DNA of 21,500 nucleotides from Chrysomallon squamiferum (lineage: Eukaryota > Mollusca > Gastropoda > Neomphalida > Peltospiridae): positions 21,739,128-21,760,627 of the forward strand of contig CM022672.1 in the NCBI GenBank assembly GCA_012295275.1. The letters run 5' to 3'. The position numbers and the translations under genes are program-made. This document shows, one piece after another, positions 8,635 to 19,500 of this stretch. The notes under the pieces were generated by a model, which had not been told where the DNA came from, made no database searches, and was given only the letters and a program-made list of their open reading frames with translations. How positions within the stretch are numbered: the first letter of the stretch is position 1; each line of letters begins with the position of its first letter.

Positions 8635-8997
8635 GTAAGAAACCAAATTTTCATCTTCCATAAAATTAGATGAAAACAACAATAAAAAGTTAAAGCTTTT
8701 TGGTTTTCTCTTTTTTTTTTATATTTATTTTCTAGTTCATAAATCTGTATTCTAATTTTCTTGCATTATTTTCTGTTTTTATTTCATTATTTATTTGTTA
8801 TGATTGTTATGAAAATTCTTTTGTAACTTTCTTATAGCAAAACTATAAATCCCACCTAAATTCAAATATTGTGATTTTTTTAATTCTATTATTTATTTGT
8901 TTGGAGGCAGAGGGTTTCTGTTCAATCCATTGAGGCTTTTTTTTTTTTTTTTTTAATTATTTTTTAGTTTACTTTTATAATGATATTTGCATTTCTA

Positions 8998-9034
<37 letters not shown>

Positions 9035-9041
9035 CATATAG
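8635..9041 (+). other. Intron 8
   Basis: Phase 0 intron of 407 bp, donor GTAAGA. T18 run at 8937-8954 and T22 at 9013-9034, the latter serving as the polypyrimidine tract before CATATAG. No coding content. Confidence 0.85.
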
Positions 9042-9217
9042 GCCAGTAAAGATTTGCTTGTGTGTTTTTCACGGGACTATCTAAGTGGTGAAGGGGACAT
9101 TACAAGACATCTGTCATACCTCGGCTACACCGTCACCCACATCCAGACAGCCATGGACGAGTTTGATTATTCCGTAACAAATCTTGGCGTTGACCTCCGT
9201 GACGGATTTCGATTAAT
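9042..9217 (+). CDS. ASPM: ASPM exon 9: CH1 domain, N-terminal part
   Basis: Residues 1412-1469 plus two bases of codon 1470. Encodes [20 protein letters not shown] and [18 protein letters not shown], the first half of the first calponin-homology domain. VDLRDGFRL corresponds to the conserved CH helix and turn. 176 nt, phase 0 in, phase 2 out, donor GTATGT at 9218. A decayed copy of its 3' third lies in the following intron. Confidence 0.95.
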
Positions 9218-10114
9218 GTATGTTTGTTTTTTATAATCACTGGAAGTTGAAATAGATAGTGTTTAAGATATAATTTTTTAAATATTTATTTATTTTTTCA
9301 AAATAATAATAATAATGAAATAATAATAATAATACTTTAAAATTACAAACCTGATTGTCTAAAACAGTTTCCCCTGTAATGACAATGTTGTTGTTTTTAA
9401 AATTGATTATTCTGTAACAAAATATAGCACTGAAAATCTCCATGATGGATTTCAATGGTTGTAAATTAAATGTAATGTTTGTTGATTTTGTAACAGAATT
9501 TGTTAATCTCTGGAAGGTGAAAAAGATAGTCTTGTATAAAATATAATTTTATTAAAACAAATTTATTCTTAATTTTTTTGAGGTGTTGCCTTTTTATTTT
9601 TATTTTTGTATCGGGTAGGACAACAGAACCAAAACTTAACTTTCTAAGAACCCAAAGTGTAGTAAAAGAAAGAAAAAAAAGAAAAGTAAATAAAGAAAAA
9701 AGTCTGTTAATAAAACATAGTAGTTTCTAGGTAAAAGAAATAAGAAAGATTATTGAAGTATTTTGATTCTTTAATTAATTTCATTAATTTGTTTTAATTT
9801 TTGATTATTTATTTATTTATTTATTATTATTATATACATTTTTTTTTTTTTTTTCATGTGCCTGCTGAATAAAATATCTCCAGCTGAACAATATTATTTT
9901 TAAGTAATAAAATATAATTGTGAAAATTAAATTCTGTACATATGTACCCAGCTTGTTTGCTAGGGTATGAAAGTTTCACTGTGTGTGTAGCTGTGTGTTC
10001 ATTTGTTTGCTTTTTTTTTTTTTTACAATTTATAACATTTTATTTCATTTTTTGTTTCATATTTGTAAAATTTTATTTTATTTTGGTTTATTATTTGTAA
10101 CATTTTATTTTAAG
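9218..10114 (+). other. Intron 9, contains decayed exon 9 copy
   Basis: Phase 2 intron of 897 bp, donor GTATGT, acceptor TTTTAAG. It contains AAT repeats at 9305-9333, a degenerate partial duplication of exon 9 plus its donor side (9402-9530, separate entry), an A/G-rich tract at 9661-9705, T runs at 9839-9854 and about 10012-10024, and T-rich DNA up to the acceptor. Confidence 0.85.
9402..9530 (+). pseudogene. Decayed in-frame partial copy of ASPM exon 9
   Basis: 9402-9453 matches exon 9 at 9162-9211, and 9505-9530 matches the following intron at 9235-9260 (23 of 26 bases identical). Reading in the exon 9 frame, the copy gives IDYSVTK and then HDGF, against FDYSVTN and RDGF in exon 9, with two extra codons between and a stop at 9462-9464. 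Some differences are silent (TCC/TCT, GAC/GAT). It has no convincing acceptor, so it is probably a dead tandem duplication spanning an exon-intron boundary. A third, weaker match to the same block starts near 9482. Confidence 0.7.
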
Positions 10115-10260
10115 GCGAGTTTTAGAATTTCTGATTGGAGAATGGAATCTAATGAATCAGTTGCGTGGTCCAGCTATCAGCAGACTGCAGAAGCTGCACA
10201 ACGTAAACATGGTGTTCAAAACACTGTCTGAGCGAGGACTCGACATGGCACAGGTCGAAG
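10115..10260 (+). CDS. ASPM: ASPM exon 10: CH1 domain, central part
   Basis: Residues 1470-1518. Encodes RVLEFLIGEWNL followed by LRGPAISRLQKLHNVNMVFK and LSERG. RLQKLHNV is the classic CH-domain asparagine-containing helix. 146 nt, phase 2 in, phase 1 out, donor GTAATT at 10261. The join to exon 9 creates an ATG codon across the splice, giving RLM-RVLEF, consistent with the family. Confidence 0.95.
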
Positions 10261-11378
10261 GTAATTAAAGAATGGTGATCATTTTTTCTTTCTGCACAAT
10301 TTTCTAAATTATGTCTGTTTTCCAGCTACAGTGGTTAATTCCTAAACTCGTGTCTGCACAGAAATAGAGTTAAAATTAGTGCAAGGATCTGACTGACTGA
10401 CCTTCAGATCTTTTTTCCTGATCCGATCATTCCATCACCTCTGGTACACAAATGCCTACATGCTGAAATAAACAAAAAAAACAAAAACAAACAAGTGATG
10501 GGGAATCAGATAATAAGAACCAGTTAAACCATTAAAAAAAAAAAAAAAAATATACAGTGTTTTGTTAAAAACGACTGAAGTAATTTAATAGAGAAGTAAA
10601 AAAAAATATATATGGTCAAGAGTCAAGCATGCAAACATCGTTAGCAGATAATTATCACTTCAATAGCTTTTTGCGCTTTAGATGAGCCTTCAGTAAACAA
10701 ATCCGGGTATACACTCCACAGACTGAAAACATTACAAACTTGCACCTGACAGTGGGAAATACTGTAACACAACCTCTAAAATAAATTATTAATACTGAGA
10801 AAGCTTTGTGGTTTTTTTTGGTGGTTTTTTTTGAAACTCATTTTGGAGAATAAACTAATCAAAAATAGTTTTCTTCACCAATGAAAAATATCTAGCAGCT
10901 GTTGGTTATGGTTTTTAACCATTTGAATTGGATGAAAACCTACAAAAAATAATGTTAAATATAGGCATCTTTATAAGAGTGTGTGTGTCTGTACTCTATA
11001 AACTGCTATGTACTGTGCTTAAAATATATCTAATAAAAGTTGCTAATTTTGCAGCTGAGGTAAATGATGAACAGCGACAAGCAGTTTTATCTTTAATATA
11101 TTTCACCCATGAATCGTAAACTATGCAAAATATAAAGATACTAAACTGAATGTGTGTGTGAGTTTGTGTACAAATGTTCATTTCAGACCTAATTTAGATT
11201 AAATTTTGTTTAAGAATCCTTAAACTCAACTTTCATTGCCTATAGTTAGCTTCAAGATTCTAATAAAGAAATAACGTAGTGGTAATCTTCTATTCATCTG
11301 GTTCTGGTATCATTTAAAGCTTTTTTTTTTTTTTTTTACTTTTAAATTATAATCTTTTTTTTTTTTTTTTACTTTCAG
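10261..11378 (+). other. Intron 10, longest complete intron
   Basis: Phase 1 intron of 1118 bp, donor GTAATT, acceptor TACTTTCAG. A short inverted repeat (GATCTGA/TCAGATC) at about 10386-10410, A17 at 10534-10550, TG-rich patches near 10978-10988 and 11151-11168, T17 at 11321-11337 and T16 at 11355-11370. The segment 10630-10790 is less AT-rich and may be an old repeat fragment, but I recognise no element. Confidence 0.8.
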
Positions 11379-11464
11379 GAGGACAGGTAACTGCTCGTGA
11401 CGTAGTTGACGGACATCGAGAAAAAACACTGAAGTTACTGTGGTATATCATCTTTCATTTCCAG
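11379..11464 (+). CDS. ASPM: ASPM exon 11: CH1 domain, C-terminal part
   Basis: Residues 1519-1547. Encodes ARDVVDGHREKTLKLLW and then FHFQ. The DGHREKTLxLLW motif closes the first CH domain in ASPM proteins. 86 nt, phase 1 in, phase 0 out, donor GTACAG at 11465. Confidence 0.95.
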
Positions 11465-12241
11465 GTACAGTGTTCTTACTTTCATTTCTTTCTTTTCTTT
11501 TTATAATATATATATATGTATTAGAATATATATATATATATATATAACTAGCCATTTGTTACAAAAATAAAGAATATTTGTGTTGTGTAACTAAGTTATT
11601 CTGTTTGCCCTCAGATTTAGAATATTTATATTGCTTAAGTTATTGCCCTCAAAAATAGTTATGACGTTAACTAGCTATTTGTTACAAAATATAAATATAA
11701 AAAAATATAGAGTATATATTGGCTCACATGCACTGTCAATTGTTGCCAGGGAAACTAAGTCTCTGAATTATTTTTGTCCAACTCAGATTCTAGATTCCCA
11801 TGGCAACACTTTGAAATGGTACATTGTTGTCATGGAAATGTAGACTATGAATTTTAAATGTCATTAACTTACAAAAAAGGACCCATCTGGTTTCCTGTAC
11901 ACCAAAACTGACTAAAGGGATGGTCTTTCTTGACATTAAATTTTGTTTTTAATTTTCCAAATAATACTAATATCTCTGTATCTTTAAAAATGTATCTACT
12001 GGGCCCCAAAACCATAGCTTAAATATTGGTAATTATTCACTATCAACACTCAAGCTGTCATTAGACAAATAACATGAGTAATTTACTGATGCTGAACTTG
12101 TATCAAAATGGAAGTTCAACCATTACAAATAGCCAAAGCTGCAAAACAATTTTATTTACTTTGTCATCCATCAACAAGCGAATTGTATATATATTCTAAA
12201 ATGATGTTGTAAAAAATTATTTTTTTTAAAATCCTATTTAG
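11465..12241 (+). other. Intron 11 with AT repeat and imperfect duplications
   Basis: Phase 0 intron of 777 bp, donor GTACAG, acceptor TATTTAG. AT dinucleotide repeat at about 11505-11546. The 21-bp block at 11546-11566 recurs at 11669-11689 with one difference, and a TAAGTTATT-TGCCCTCA motif recurs at about 11592-11612 and 11636-11651. No coding content. Confidence 0.82.
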
Positions 12242-12356
12242 GTGGACATTCTGATTAACAAAGAAGAGCTCATTGAAGAAATAAAATACCTGGAACGCAG
12301 CCTAAGAATTAAGATCAGCATGCAGAAACTGCTGCACATCAATCAAGAGAACATTG
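12242..12356 (+). CDS. ASPM: ASPM exon 12: helical linker between CH1 and CH2
   Basis: Residues 1548-1585. Charged amphipathic helix with LINKEELIEEIKYLERSL followed by a Lys/Met/Leu-rich stretch. It corresponds to the linker helix between the two CH domains in vertebrate ASPM. 115 nt, phase 0 in, phase 1 out, donor GTAAAT at 12357. Confidence 0.92.
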
Positions 12357-13062
12357 GTAAATTAGCAAATCCCCAGAATCCAAAACCTGAACATTTTTTT
12401 TACCCTTGAAAATAGAAATAGCTTTATGTTACTGTTAAATGTAGAACTTTGGGGTTTTTTACACTATGGATTATAGCCTTTGGGATTATGCCTAACAATG
12501 ATAGGCTGCATGTTCCTTTATCAGAACAGAAATTCAATGATACGTGTTCTGTATCACCTGTTGCAACAAATAATGTAATGGTATTTGTTAACTGAATTTA
12601 AAGACATCCTCCCTATTGCATTGTTGGGATTATTTCTTGCTCCACCTAGAGCCAAAGACAGCTTTATCAAATGACTTGATATGTGCATATTGCATTTCTC
12701 ATGACTAATACCACATTGTGACACACATTGTTATTTTTAAAATGCATGAACAGCTTCTCAAATAAAAGTATCATGTAATAACATTTCTATTCAAAATAAA
12801 TAAGAAAAATTAATGAAAAAAAGATATGTTAAAAACAAAATAAAATAAGAAACACTGAATTTCAGTTCTCAAGTGTGTGTGTGTATGTTTGTGTGTGTTC
12901 CTTTTCTATTTTTTATTTGTTCTTTCTTCATCTTAGTATTTTCAAACTGCATTTTTTTAGTAATCATTCGATTACTTTTTTAATTTTGTTTCATTTTCTC
13001 TGCTAATTAGTTTGAACTTTTCACCTTCTGAGTGCCAGTATCTCTGTACATTTATTTTACAG
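12357..13062 (+). other. Intron 12
   Basis: Phase 1 intron of 706 bp, donor GTAAAT, acceptor TTATTTTACAG. TG-rich microsatellite at 12873-12898 and A-rich DNA at about 12780-12850. Nothing else recognised. Confidence 0.85.
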
Positions 13063-13163
13063 CAAGACGAGATTCAGGAGAAAAGAACATGTTTATGGAA
13101 AACGAAAGACTGGCCTTACTCCTTCAGTGGACCAGAACTGTCTGTCTTCATTATGGTGTTAAG
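13063..13163 (+). CDS. ASPM: ASPM exon 13: start of CH2 domain
   Basis: Residues 1586-1619. Begins ARRDSGEKNMF and contains LALLLQWTRTVCLHYGVK, the first helix of the second CH domain. 101 nt, phase 1 in, phase 0 out, donor GTGAAC at 13164. That donor is weaker than most but is fixed by the exact join to exon 14. Confidence 0.92.
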
Positions 13164-14017
13164 GTGAACATCTTCAACCATTTCAGTTTTTCATATTCTT
13201 TGACTTTGTTAACTGTAGTGACAAAAGGCTAAATAAAATAAAATAATTTCTTGTGGTTAAATCTGGAAACTGCCAACACTTTAAAATGCATTCTTATTTT
13301 CATTCTGTTGTTTATCAGGACAGAAGTGTCCCACACACAAACATATTCATAAAACACTTAAGCTGATTTTTAAAAAAGATCTAGAAAACAAGACAAAGAG
13401 AGCATGAAACGGAAGCAAAAATATTTAGATCTAAAATGAAATAATGCGTAGAATAATTGTATCAGTGTCAACGTATTTTGTTAAATACTGCTAGGTCATG
13501 CTTTAGTGTTGCAGCAGCAGATCTGTTGAACTTGATGAGATGTCAGCTAGGAGATGATCTGGCTTTGTAACACAACTAATTTCAGCTAGTTACACACATC
13601 TGTGCTATACACTGTTCTGTGGGGGATGGGGGATTATTCTTCTAAGTTGTTATTTTATTGTGTTAGCCGGGCTGTCATTGTTAATAACAAAGTATGATAA
13701 CATGATGAATAATAGTTATTCCAAAATAGTTAACCTGCCCAGTACATGATGATGTCACAACTAAAGAAAAATCGCATCATCCAAATATATTTAAACTAGT
13801 ACACTTTCGTTATTATATTTAGTTATTTATTAAGAGTGGAGTATTTAAAAAACACCAGTAACAAAAAAAATAAACTATCCTCACAAATAAAATGTAACTT
13901 GGAACTACTTTGAATAAAAAATAACTTTGAAGTAAGCAAAATTTATACTTAAAAGCTTTTTACTTGCATCAGCAAAGATATTCATTAACCAAAAAAAATC
14001 ATTTCTTCTTGTTTTAG
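13164..14017 (+). other. Intron 13
   Basis: Phase 0 intron of 854 bp, donor GTGAAC, acceptor CTTGTTTTAG. Less repetitive than the other introns, with one G-rich patch at about 13620-13632. No coding content or recognised element. Confidence 0.85.
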
Positions 14018-14219
14018 GTGGAGAATTTCACTGTGTCATTTTCTGATGGGCGCGCTCTGTGCTGTCTGGTGCATCATTACCACCCCGGCCTGCTGCCCTT
14101 AGATTGTATTCACATGAATACAAGTCAGAGCTACCAGCAGAAACTGGAAGATGAGGAATCGAAGCAGGTGGACGCAAATCTGAGTCAGGGAGATGACCTC
14201 AGCTTCGTTGAATTAAAAG
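14018..14219 (+). CDS. ASPM: ASPM exon 14: CH2 domain core
   Basis: Residues 1620-1686. Starts [20 protein letters not shown], virtually the vertebrate CH2 core, then [11 protein letters not shown]. It ends with an acidic, low-complexity loop (KLEDEESKQ and [10 protein letters not shown]) that corresponds to the variable acidic insertion in ASPM CH2. 202 nt, phase 0 in, phase 1 out, donor GTTTGA at 14220, which is weak at position +3 but fixed by the frame join. Base composition is notably richer in G and C than the flanking introns. Confidence 0.95.
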
Positions 14220-14556
14220 GTTTGACCTCAAATATTTATTAGGCAGTTTCATTCATATAGTCATGAAAGATAACCATATAGATTTGGGTTCTCTTTGCAT
14301 TATGTGCTAATAAAGAACTGTCAGTTACTGTTTAAAGAACTGTTTGGATTAGGTATTATTTAAGGAACTGTTTGCATATCATAGTTTTTATAGGACTATT
14401 TAGACTAGGTGCCTTTAAGAGACTCTTTAGATTAGGACCATTTAAGCAAATTCCTGGATTTGGTACTATTTAAGGAACTGACTTAGATACTGTTTAAGTC
14501 ACTGTTTATATACATATATATATATATATAATTAACAAACACTTTTGTCTCACCAG
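14220..14556 (+). other. Intron 14, mostly degenerate minisatellite
   Basis: Phase 1 intron of 337 bp, donor GTTTGA, acceptor GTCTCACCAG. More than half is a degenerate 28-bp tandem repeat (separate entry), followed by a TA repeat at about 14511-14530. Confidence 0.85.
14329..14508 (+). repeat. Degenerate 28-bp minisatellite, about seven copies
   Basis: The unit core TTTAAGGAACTG and its variants start at 14331, 14359, 14387, 14414, 14441, 14469 and 14493, a spacing of 28, 28, 27, 27, 28 and 24 bp. Between cores lies a TTTAGATTAGG-like half. The best-preserved copies are 14359 and 14469. Noncoding. Confidence 0.75.
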
Positions 14557-14825
14557 ACGAGCCCCAGCTGTTTGACACGCTGGTTGACAACGAGAGAAAG
14601 AATTTCAAACTGCTCTACGAGAAGATGTCCGAACTTGGAGGTGTTCCCTTGATGCTGAAGTCGACGGACATGACCAATACTATCCCTGATGAAAAAGTGG
14701 TCATCACGTACATGACCTATCTGTGCAGCAGACTGCTGGACATTCGTCATGAGTCTCGGGCAGCGCGAGTTATCCAGGCAGCTTGGAGGAACTACATTCT
14801 GAGACGAATGCTCAAAGTTAGAGAG
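14557..14825 (+). CDS. ASPM: ASPM exon 15: end of CH2 and first IQ motif
   Basis: Residues 1687-1776. Encodes NERKNFKLLYEKMSELGGVP, then DMTNTIPDEKVVITYMTYLC and RLLDIR, which complete CH2; the NTIPDEKVVITY string is diagnostic of ASPM. It continues as RAARVIQAAWRNYILRR, the first IQ calmodulin-binding motif. 269 nt, phase 1 in, phase 0 out, donor GTATCT at 14826. Like exon 14 it is richer in G and C than its surroundings. Confidence 0.96.
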
Positions 14826-15448
14826 GTATCTCATTCAGTTAAAACTTTTTATTACACTGCTCATCCAAAATCCTGAGGAACAGACCATAAATACACTGTA
14901 TAGATAGGATTTATTTATAAGAAACATTCATTAAAAGTTGTTATAATCACAAAATAAAATTACTGTACATAATTTAAAATATATATATATATGTTTAAAT
15001 TTTAAAATGAGTTGAGATTTTTTGATAATGATTTTATGGTTTCCCTATTTTCTAATTTTTTTGTCTTTTTTTTCCCTCTCATTCTGGAAAATTAAGAATC
15101 TGAATTAGTTTATTAAAAATATTTTCTTTTAAATTTTATTTGAGTTAATAAATGATACATATTATTAATTTGATTTCCTGGAGAACAGCAAAAATACTTT
15201 TAATAATTATATGTATTAAATGCCTTTGTGAATATTTGCCATACTAACCATTTCCTCACAGTTATTTTATCAAATTACCTTTCTGCTAATCATTAAGGAT
15301 ATCATTGTACTCTTTTTAGGTAATTAAGACAGTCAGTCGCTTCAGTATGTAGAATTATACATAACTGTGAAACAGACATTATGGAGTTTTCATTTACTTT
15401 TTTAATGTTTTCATCATAATTTTAAAACATAAATCTATATCATTTCAG
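14826..15448 (+). other. Intron 15
   Basis: Phase 0 intron of 623 bp, donor GTATCT, acceptor ATCATTTCAG. Short AT repeat near 14980-14992; otherwise unremarkable AT-rich DNA. Confidence 0.85.
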
Positions 15449-15643
15449 AAGGAAGAAAAAGCTGCTAAAACCATACAGTTGGCCGTACAGCTGTTTTTAA
15501 AACGCAAAAAAAATCAACAAGCTGAAAAAGCTGCCATATTAATTCAGTCGCTATGGAGACAGTATCGAGCCAGACTGATGGTGACATGCCTCAAAACAGA
15601 AAAAGAAAATGAAATGGTCACCAAAGCAACAGAAAGAATACAG
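15449..15643 (+). CDS. ASPM: ASPM exon 16: IQ motifs 2-4
   Basis: Residues 1777-1841. Contains TIQLAVQLFLKRK and LIQSLWRQYRARL, and ends in ATERIQ, which joins AAVKAYLARK of exon 17 to form a further IQ motif across the splice. A 32-residue step separates the second and third of these, longer than the later 23/27 pattern. 195 nt, phase 0 at both ends, donor GTGGTT at 15644. Confidence 0.93.
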
Positions 15644-16588
15644 GTGGTTGTCATACATTTTTATTTTTAAAATTTAATTTAAAATAAGAAAAAAAAGAAA
15701 AAAGAATCATACCAAAACAAATGAAGTAATACTTCTTATGTATTTCTTTTCATTTATTTAACATGAAGGTGCACTGAAAGAAAAAAAAACAACAAATGCC
15801 CCATTATTGGAATATCTTTCTCTCTTTTTTTTTTGTTTTTTTTTTTTGTTTGTAAGATTCTTGTTTACTAACACAAATTTTTATTCTTTTTGAAATATTT
15901 TTATTAAATGCTTTTGAAATTTTAGAAAGTTCATTTGTCATGAAATCTTTTTTTTTTTTTTTTTAAATGAAAAAACAAAATTATATCTCTTTCATATAGA
16001 CGATTTAACAAAGCAGAATTTCACTCACTGTTTTTGCATAGCAGTCAGATTATGATTATTTAAAATAATAATAACAAAAACAAAAATAAAAAAGTTCTGT
16101 TTTTGTGAGATAAAAATTTTGCTTTTCCAAAATAAACCCTTGTGGTTTAATTCCACGATTTAATATGCTGTCAACACATGTGATTGCTGTTAGAACATTT
16201 AGTTGATTTTTTTTTTTTTGATGATAAACAGTCAATGTTCAGATAAACCCAGAATTTTAAAATTTCATTTAATAACAAATCTCATGGTGATGACATCTTT
16301 GCCTAAGTTATTTTTGAACCAGTGGAGTTTGATCTCAAACTGAGGCCATTTGATTTTAATCTTACAGAACACAGCTTTTTTTAAAATTTGTTTACTGTTA
16401 GGAGAAAAATACATTTGTAAAAATAATCATACTTGGTTTTGCTTTTCTTAAATAGTTTTACAATTCGAATTGAATTTAAAGTATGATTATTAAATACTAA
16501 ATATGGTTTTCCTCTTATAAATAAGCATATTTTAAATTATATTTGATGCAGTTTTTTTTATTTTTTTATTTATTTATTTATGTTTTAG
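15644..16588 (+). other. Intron 16
   Basis: Phase 0 intron of 945 bp, donor GTGGTT, acceptor TATGTTTTAG. Homopolymer-rich: A-rich at 15680-15710, T-rich at about 15820-15850, T run at about 15948-15964, another at about 16210-16220, and TTTA units just before the acceptor. No coding content. Confidence 0.85.
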
Positions 16589-19500
16589 GCTGCAGTGAAA
16601 GCCTATCTTGCTAGAAAACATTACCAGAAGAAATGCAAAGCTATAGTTACTCTACAAGCTGGATGTAGAGCTTTTCTTGTAAGACAAGAAATGAAGAAGA
16701 AAAATATGGCTGCAAAAAAAATTCAAAACTTTTATCTTGGATGTTTAGAAACTAGGCATCTGCAAAGAAGGTTTGTTAAGTTGAGGAAAACTGCAATTGT
16801 CCTTCAAAGAATCCATCGTACAAACCGTAACAGAAAACACACAAAGAGGTTGCAAGCTGCTGTTTGCATTCAGAAGCACTGGAGAAGATTTCGAGATAGA
16901 AGAAATTTTTGCCATTTCAAAAAGCTGCTGTAATCACTCAAAAGTGTTATCGCATGAAGGAAAGAAGACAGAATTTCTTGAAGCTGAAGAAATCCACTTT
17001 GACAATTCAGCAGAGATATAGAGCTAAATTAACAGGAGCTGCAGCAAGAAGTGAATACATCTTGATTCACTCCAGAGTTTGTAAACTCCAAGCTCACATC
17101 AGAGGCTTCATTGAAAGAAAACGATACAAGGCAGTCCGACAAGCTGCTGTTTTTGTCCAGAAAAACTTTAGACGGTACAAAAGTCGCATCAGGTACCAAG
17201 CCACAAAACTTGCAGCAGTTATCATTCAGAGAGCTTACAGAACCTACAGGCTGAAGTGTCTTGGTATACAGAAAGAAAAGGAATACACTGCTGCAAGTAT
17301 TTGCATCCAGCGCTGGTGGAGAAGGCAAAGACAAATTAAGGTGCAGAGACAAAAAACGGCCATTTTGAAACTGCAGGCATCGTGGCGAGGCTATCAGGGA
17401 AAGGAAGAATTTCAGAATTTCTCGACAAGCTACAATTGTCGTTCAGTCTTGGGTACGAGGCTTCATTGCAAGGCGACGTTTTGTAAGAACTGTTTCAGCA
17501 GTAATTGTCCTGCAGCATCATGTCAGAAATTACTTGATGTACAAACACTCACAAGCTGAGCTCTTAAGACAAATATCTGCAGCCGTTCTGATTCAGAAGA
17601 CTTGGAGAATGAGACATGCAAGAATGAAATTCAAAAGAGAACACAACGCCGTATTGGTTTTGCAGAAAAACTTTGCCATGCTGGTGGCCAGAAAACATTT
17701 TCAAGAGAAGAGAAAAGCAGCTCTCATTCTGCAAAAACACTTCAGAAAATTATTGGTAGTTAAAGCTACAAAGAAACAAGAAGACAGAAAACAATCTGCT
17801 GCTATTGCTGTTCAAAGCTGGTGGCGAGGAATTCAAGATTACAAAAGGTTTTCCAGAAACAAGCATTCAGCACTTGTTATCCAAAGATGGTACAGGCAAC
17901 TTTTGGCACAAAAAAGACATGAAACTGAAATCAGAGCTGCAGTTATCATTCAACAAAGATATAGAGCTCTTCAATCTGGGCGTCGGGTAAGAAGGAATCT
18001 GTCCCACATGAACCAGGCAGCCACGGTTATTCAACGCAGATGGAGGGGTATTGCAGCTAAAAGTCATTATTGCAGAGTAAAGAAAAGTGTTATTATTCTT
18101 CAAACTTATGTCAGAATGTGGCTTGCTAGAAAACAGTTTAAAAGATTGAAGGAATCTGTAAGCTTTCTGCAGCAGAAACTCCGAGCTTATCTGGAAGTCA
18201 AAAGGACCAGGGAGAATTACCTGTCAACCAGAAATAAAGTCATCAAACTTCAAGCTGCAGTTAGAAGCTGGAAATGTAGGAGAATATTCACAGCAAAAAG
18301 GAGAGCTGCCATTGTCATTCAGTCTTATGTTAGAATGTACCTGCACAGACAAAAATATGAAAGAATTCTTGCAGCGGTTATAATCATCCAGCTGCGATTT
18401 AGATGTCATCAATCTGCTAAAGGTACCAGAAAAGATTTTCTGGCAGCAAGAAAAGGAATTATCTGTCTGCAGTCACACATTAGGAGACGAATACAGACAA
18501 ATTACTATCAAAAAAAGAGAAACGCCATTGTAAAGCTGCAATCTTATTTCAGAATGGTTCAAAAGAGACAAATGTTTAATGATATGAAAATGGCAGCCAT
18601 TTGTATACAAAGTCATTACAGAAGTCAGTGTCTGGTCAAACAAGAAAGAAATGCTTTTCTCCAAAAACGTAATGCTTGTTTGATAATACAACATGCCTTT
18701 AGAGGTTATGTAATCAGAAAAAAATTTCTGAAGTTCAAACGTTCAGCAATAATTCTACAGTCATACATACGTATGCGTCATGCACAAAAATGTTACACAC
18801 TGAAAAGAAATGCTGTGATAACTATTCAGCAAAAGTACAGGCTGTTCTATCAGGTACAGAAAGCAAGGCAGGAGTTTCTGCATATTAAAAGATCTGTTCT
18901 AACCATTCAGGCAGCATTCCGAAGGTATTTAGTACGATGCAGAATTGAAAAAATGCATAGAGCTGCTTTAACAATCCAGTCACACTACAGGATGTATGCG
19001 GCAAGAAAAGAATACCACAGTCTGAGGAACTCAACACTGACTATTCAGAAATTTTACAGGCAGTACAGAGAGGCCAGATGGCAGCGTGTAGAATTTCTAA
19101 AACAGAAACATGCTGCCCTGGTTATTCAATGTCACCTCCGAGGACTGACAGCGAGAAGGGAGATGAAGAAAATGCATGCAGCTGCTGTAAAAATACAGTC
19201 ATCTTTCAGATCTCATCAGCAGAGATGTCACTTCTTGGCGCTGAAGAGAGCAGCACTAGTCTGTCAGAGGTTTTACAGAGCTCGACAGTTGTCTCAACAT
19301 CAGAGACGTTTCTTTCTCATTCAGGTTGGGGCTGCGGTTACCATTCAGGCTTCTTATAGAGCCTACATTATCCGGAAACAGTACCTTGATAAGTACAGAA
19401 AAATTCAACTCCTTCAAGCTTCAGCAAGAACATTCATACAGCAAAAGAAGTATCGGCGAGTCCTCGATGCAGTGAGAACAATTCAGAAATGCTACAGAGC

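Noticed and set aside
9983-10231. 82-codon frame overlapping exon 10
   Set aside because: Its first part is T-rich intron and its second part reads exon 10 in the wrong frame; the CH1 frame is unambiguous.
10386-10410. GATCTGA/TCAGATC inverted repeat as a structured RNA
   Set aside because: The stem is only seven bases inside an intron, with no supporting context.
17029-17352. 107-codon open frame on the minus strand within exon 17
   Set aside because: It is the antisense of conserved IQ repeats, whose plus-strand frame explains the openness.
16589-17560. Extra introns to explain the exon 17 frame changes
   Set aside because: The IQ repeats are continuous across both switch points, with exact 23-residue spacing after a one-base correction, so there is no room for introns.
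19078-19359. 93-codon plus-strand frame in exon 17
   Set aside because: It is an out-of-frame reading of the IQ array; the main frame is open and conserved here.
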